Shown here: positions 57,779-64,000 of the stretch, one piece after another | How positions within the stretch are numbered: position 1 is the first letter of the stretch | Layout of the letters: each line of letters opens with the position of its first letter | Assembly: GCA_036417435.1 (NCBI GenBank) | Contig: CM070905.1 | Coordinates: 67,845,092-67,909,091, forward strand | Origin: Inia geoffrensis | Taxonomy: Eukaryota; Chordata; Mammalia; Artiodactyla; Iniidae | Direction: 5' to 3' | DNA: 64,000 bases | Notes under the pieces: generated by a model | What the model was told of the DNA's origin: nothing | What the model saw: only the letters and a program-made list of their open reading frames with translations | Databases searched by the model: none | Program-made: the position numbers and the translations under genes

Positions 57779-59706
57779 GAGGGGACCTTCAAGATGGCAG
57801 AGGAGTAAGACGTGGAGATCACCATCCTCCCCACAAATAACATCAATAATACATCTACATGTGGAACAACTCCTACAGAGCACCTACTAAATGCTGGCAG
57901 AAGACCTCAGACCTCCCAAAAGGCAAGAAAATACCCACGTACCTGGGTAGGGCAAAAGAAAAAAACAGAGACGAATAGGGATGGGACCTGAACCTCTGGG
58001 AGGGAGCTGTGAAGGAGGAAAAATTTCCACACAATAGGAAGCCCCTTCACCGGTGGAGACTGCGGGTGGGCAGGGGGGAAGCTGTGGAGCCATGGAGGAG
58101 AGCGCAGCAACAGGGGTGCGGAGGGCAAAGTGGAGAGATTCCCGCACAGAGGATCAGCGCCGACCAGCACTCACCAGCCCGAGAGGCTTGTCTGCTCACC
58201 CACCAGGGCGGGTGGGGGCTCGGAGCTGAGGCTCAGGCTTCGGAGGTCAGATCCCAGGGAGAGGACTGGGGTTGGCTGTGTGAACACAGACTGAAGGGGG
58301 CTAGTGCGCCACAGCTAGCCGGGAGGGAATCTGGGAAAAAGTCTGGAACTGCCTAAGAGGCAAGAGACCATTGTTCAGGGGTGCACGAGGAGAGGGGATT
58401 CAGAGCACTGCCTAAACAAGCTTCCCAGACAGGCGCAAGCTGCGGCTGTCAGCTTGGACCCCAGAGATGGGCATGAAACGCTAACGCCTGCTACTGCAGC
58501 CCCCAAGAAGCCTGTGTGCAAGCAAGGTTACTATCCACACCACCTCGCACCCTGGGAGCCTGTGCAGCCCGCCACTGCCAGGGTCCCATGATCCAGGGAC
58601 AACATCCCCGGGAGAACACAGGGCATGCCTGAGGCTGTTGCAACGTCACACGGGCCTCTACCACCACAGGCTGGCCTTGCATTCCAATTATGACTACTGT
58701 ACCCATCCCTCCCCCTGGCCTGAATGACCAAGAGCCCCCTAATCAGCTGCTGCTTTAAACCCCTCCTGTCTGGGTGGGGAACAGATGCCTAAGGGTGACA
58801 TACATGCAGACGTGGGGCCAAAACCAAAGGTGAACCCCAGGAGCTGTGCGAACAAAGAAGAGAAAGGGAAATCTCTCCCAGCAGCCTCAGGAGGAGTGGA
58901 TTAAATCCCTACAATCAACTTGATGTACCCTACATCTATGGAATACCTGAATAGACAACGAATCATCCCAAATTGAGGAGGTGGACTTTGGGAGCAACTG
59001 AAGACTTGGGGTTTGCTGTCTGCGACTGACTTGTTTCTGATTTTTATGTTTATCTTAGTTTAGTGTTTAGCCCTTGTTATCATTGGTGGATTTCTTTATT
59101 GGTTTTGTGGCTCTCTTTTTTTTAATTATTATTTTCTATTAAAAAATTCTTTTTTTCCTTTCTAAAATCAATTTCTTTTCTTTCTTTTGCTCTCCCTTTT
59201 CTTCTGAGCCGTGTGGCTGACAGGGTCTTGGTGCTCTGGCTTGCTGTCAGGCCAGAGCCTCTGAGGTGGGAGAGCCAAGTTCAGGACACTGGACCACCAG
59301 AGAACTCCCATCCCCATGTAATATCAATTGGTGAGAGCTCTCCCAGAGATCTCTGTCTCAGCGCTAATACCCAGATCCACCCAACAGCCAGCAAACTCCA
59401 GTGCTGGACACCCCATACCAAACAACCAGCAAGACAGGAACACAACCACACCCATTAGCAAAGAGGCTGCCTAAAATCATAATAACTTCACAGAAACCCC
59501 TAACACACCACCTGACATGGTCCTGCCCACCAGAAAGATAAGATCCAGTCCCACCCACCAGAACACAGGCACCAGTCCCCTCCACCAGGAAGCCTACACA
59601 AGCCACTGAACCAACCTCACCCACAAGGGGCAGACACCCAAAACAACAGGAACTATGAACATGCAGCCTGTGAAAAGGAGACCCCAAACACAGTAAGTTA
59701 AACAAA
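57779..59706 (+). promoter_or_regulatory. L1 copy 2 5'UTR with internal promoter region
   Basis: GC-rich at 57950-58870. The start contains AAGATGGC, the YY1-type motif position used by L1 promoters. It lacks the 110-bp CT expansion of copy 1. Confidence 0.8.
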
Positions 59707-60598
59707 ATGAGAAGACAGAGAAACACACAGCAGATGAAGGAGCAAGGTAAAAACCCACCAGACCAAACAAATGAAGAGGAAATGGACAGTCTACCTGAAA
59801 AAGAACTCAGAGTAATGATAGTAAAGATGATCCATAATCTTGGAAAAGGAATGGAGAAAATAAAAGAAATATTTAACAAGGACCTAGAAGAACTAAAGAG
59901 CAAACAAACAATGATGAAGAACATAATAAATGAAATTAAATATTCTGTAGAAGGAATCAACAGCAGAATAACTGAGGCAGAAGAACGGATAAGTCACCTG
60001 GAAGATAAAATACTGGAAATAACTACCGCAGAGCAGAATAAAGAAAAAAGAATGAAAAGATTTGAGGACAGTCTCAGAGACCTCTGGGACAAAATTAAAT
60101 GCACCAACGTTTGAATAATAGGGGTCCCAGAAGAAGAAGAGAAAAAGAAAGGGTCTGAGAAAATATTTGAAGAGCTTTTAGTTGAAAACCTCCCTAACAT
60201 GGGAAAGGAAACAGTCAATCAAAACCAGGAAGTGCAGAGTCCCATACAGGATAAATCCAAGGGGAAACACGCTAAGACACATAGGAATCAAACTATCAAA
60301 AATTAAATGCACAGAAAAAATATTAAAACAAGCAAAGGAGAAGCATCAAATAACATACAAGGGAATCCCCATAAGGTTAACAGCTGACCTTTCAGCAGAA
60401 ACTCTGCAAGCCAGAAGGGAGTGGCAGAACATATTTAAAGTAATAAAATGGAAAAACCTACAACCAACATTACTCTATCCAGCAAGGATCTCATTCAGAT
60501 TCGATGGAGAAATTAAAACCTTTACAGGCAAGCAAAAGTTAAGAGAATTCAGCACCACCAAACCAGCATTACAATGAACACTAAAGGAACTTCCCTAG
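59707..60598 (+). pseudogene. ORF1: L1 ORF1 (broken) of copy 2
   Basis: The frame starts MRRQRNTQQMKEQGKN and is open for 135 codons through the coiled coil (EERISHLEDKILEI). It ends at a TGA at 60112 after CTNV, exactly where the RNA-binding part should go on (IGVPEEEE). The rest is found after a frameshift and reads VPYRINPRGN, LSAETLQARREW and LLYPARISFRF, ending at TGA 60575, slightly before the TAG used in copy 1. It retains the 17 bases that copy 1 has lost. Non-functional. Confidence 0.93.
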
Positions 60599-60656
60599 GA
60601 AGGAAACACAAGAGAAGGAAAAGACCTATTATAACAATTCCAAAACAGTAAAGAAA

Positions 60657-63999
<3,343 letters not shown>

Positions 64000-64000
64000 A

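Overview
This window is mammalian nuclear DNA, and its repeats point to a cetacean, probably a toothed whale or dolphin. The strongest evidence is seven copies of a roughly 210-bp tRNA-derived SINE of the cetacean CHR type. They start with a CTTCCCTGGTGGCGCAG-type head, carry an RNA polymerase III B-box-like core and end in an A tail. Three longer, older CHR-type copies are also present. There are cetartiodactyl-type L1 elements, plus the older layer shared by placental mammals: L2, MIR, MLT1 LTRs, a MER1/Charlie-like DNA element and L1M pieces. Family names come from sequence recognition, not from a database search.

Layout. 1-6 kb: old L1 scraps, one short and one long CHR SINE, two CA microsatellites, then unrecognised sequence. 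6-7 kb: an MLT1 LTR broken by an L1 ORF2 fragment. 7-12.2 kb: two SINEs and a long sense-oriented L2. 12.7-16.4 kb: an L1 3' stub with target-site duplications, an antisense MLT1 LTR, a MER1/Charlie-like element, and an L1M 3'UTR with a local tandem duplication. 17-22.4 kb: two SINEs, MIR copies and unrecognised sequence. 22.76-29.93 kb: an almost full-length but dead L1 with 5'UTR, ORF1, ORF2, 3'UTR, A tail and target-site duplications. 30-38 kb: repeat-poor unrecognised sequence with a 30-bp palindrome. 39-45.5 kb: two LTRs (one split by a long CHR SINE), an MLT1, L2 and MIR copies, and an L1 3' stub. 45.6-51 kb: two candidate minus-strand host exons and a long AT-rich stretch that could be a 3'UTR. 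51-57.7 kb: L2, MIR and L1M remnants, including a MIR split by a SINE. 57.78-64 kb: a second L1 in the same direction, broken by a SINE and cut off by the window end.

No complete host protein-coding gene is visible. The only long coding similarity is to L1 ORF1 and ORF2, and both elements carry frameshifts and stops. The best host-gene signal is a splice acceptor followed by a CpG-bearing open frame on the minus strand (50966 down to 50785), then about 3.4 kb of repeat-free AT-rich sequence with a candidate poly(A) signal near 47.4 kb. I do not recognise the protein. I found no bacterial-style system, CRISPR array, operon or other clearly new system. The most informative signals are the unidentified exon candidates, the stop codon shared by the two L1s, and the datable nesting of elements.
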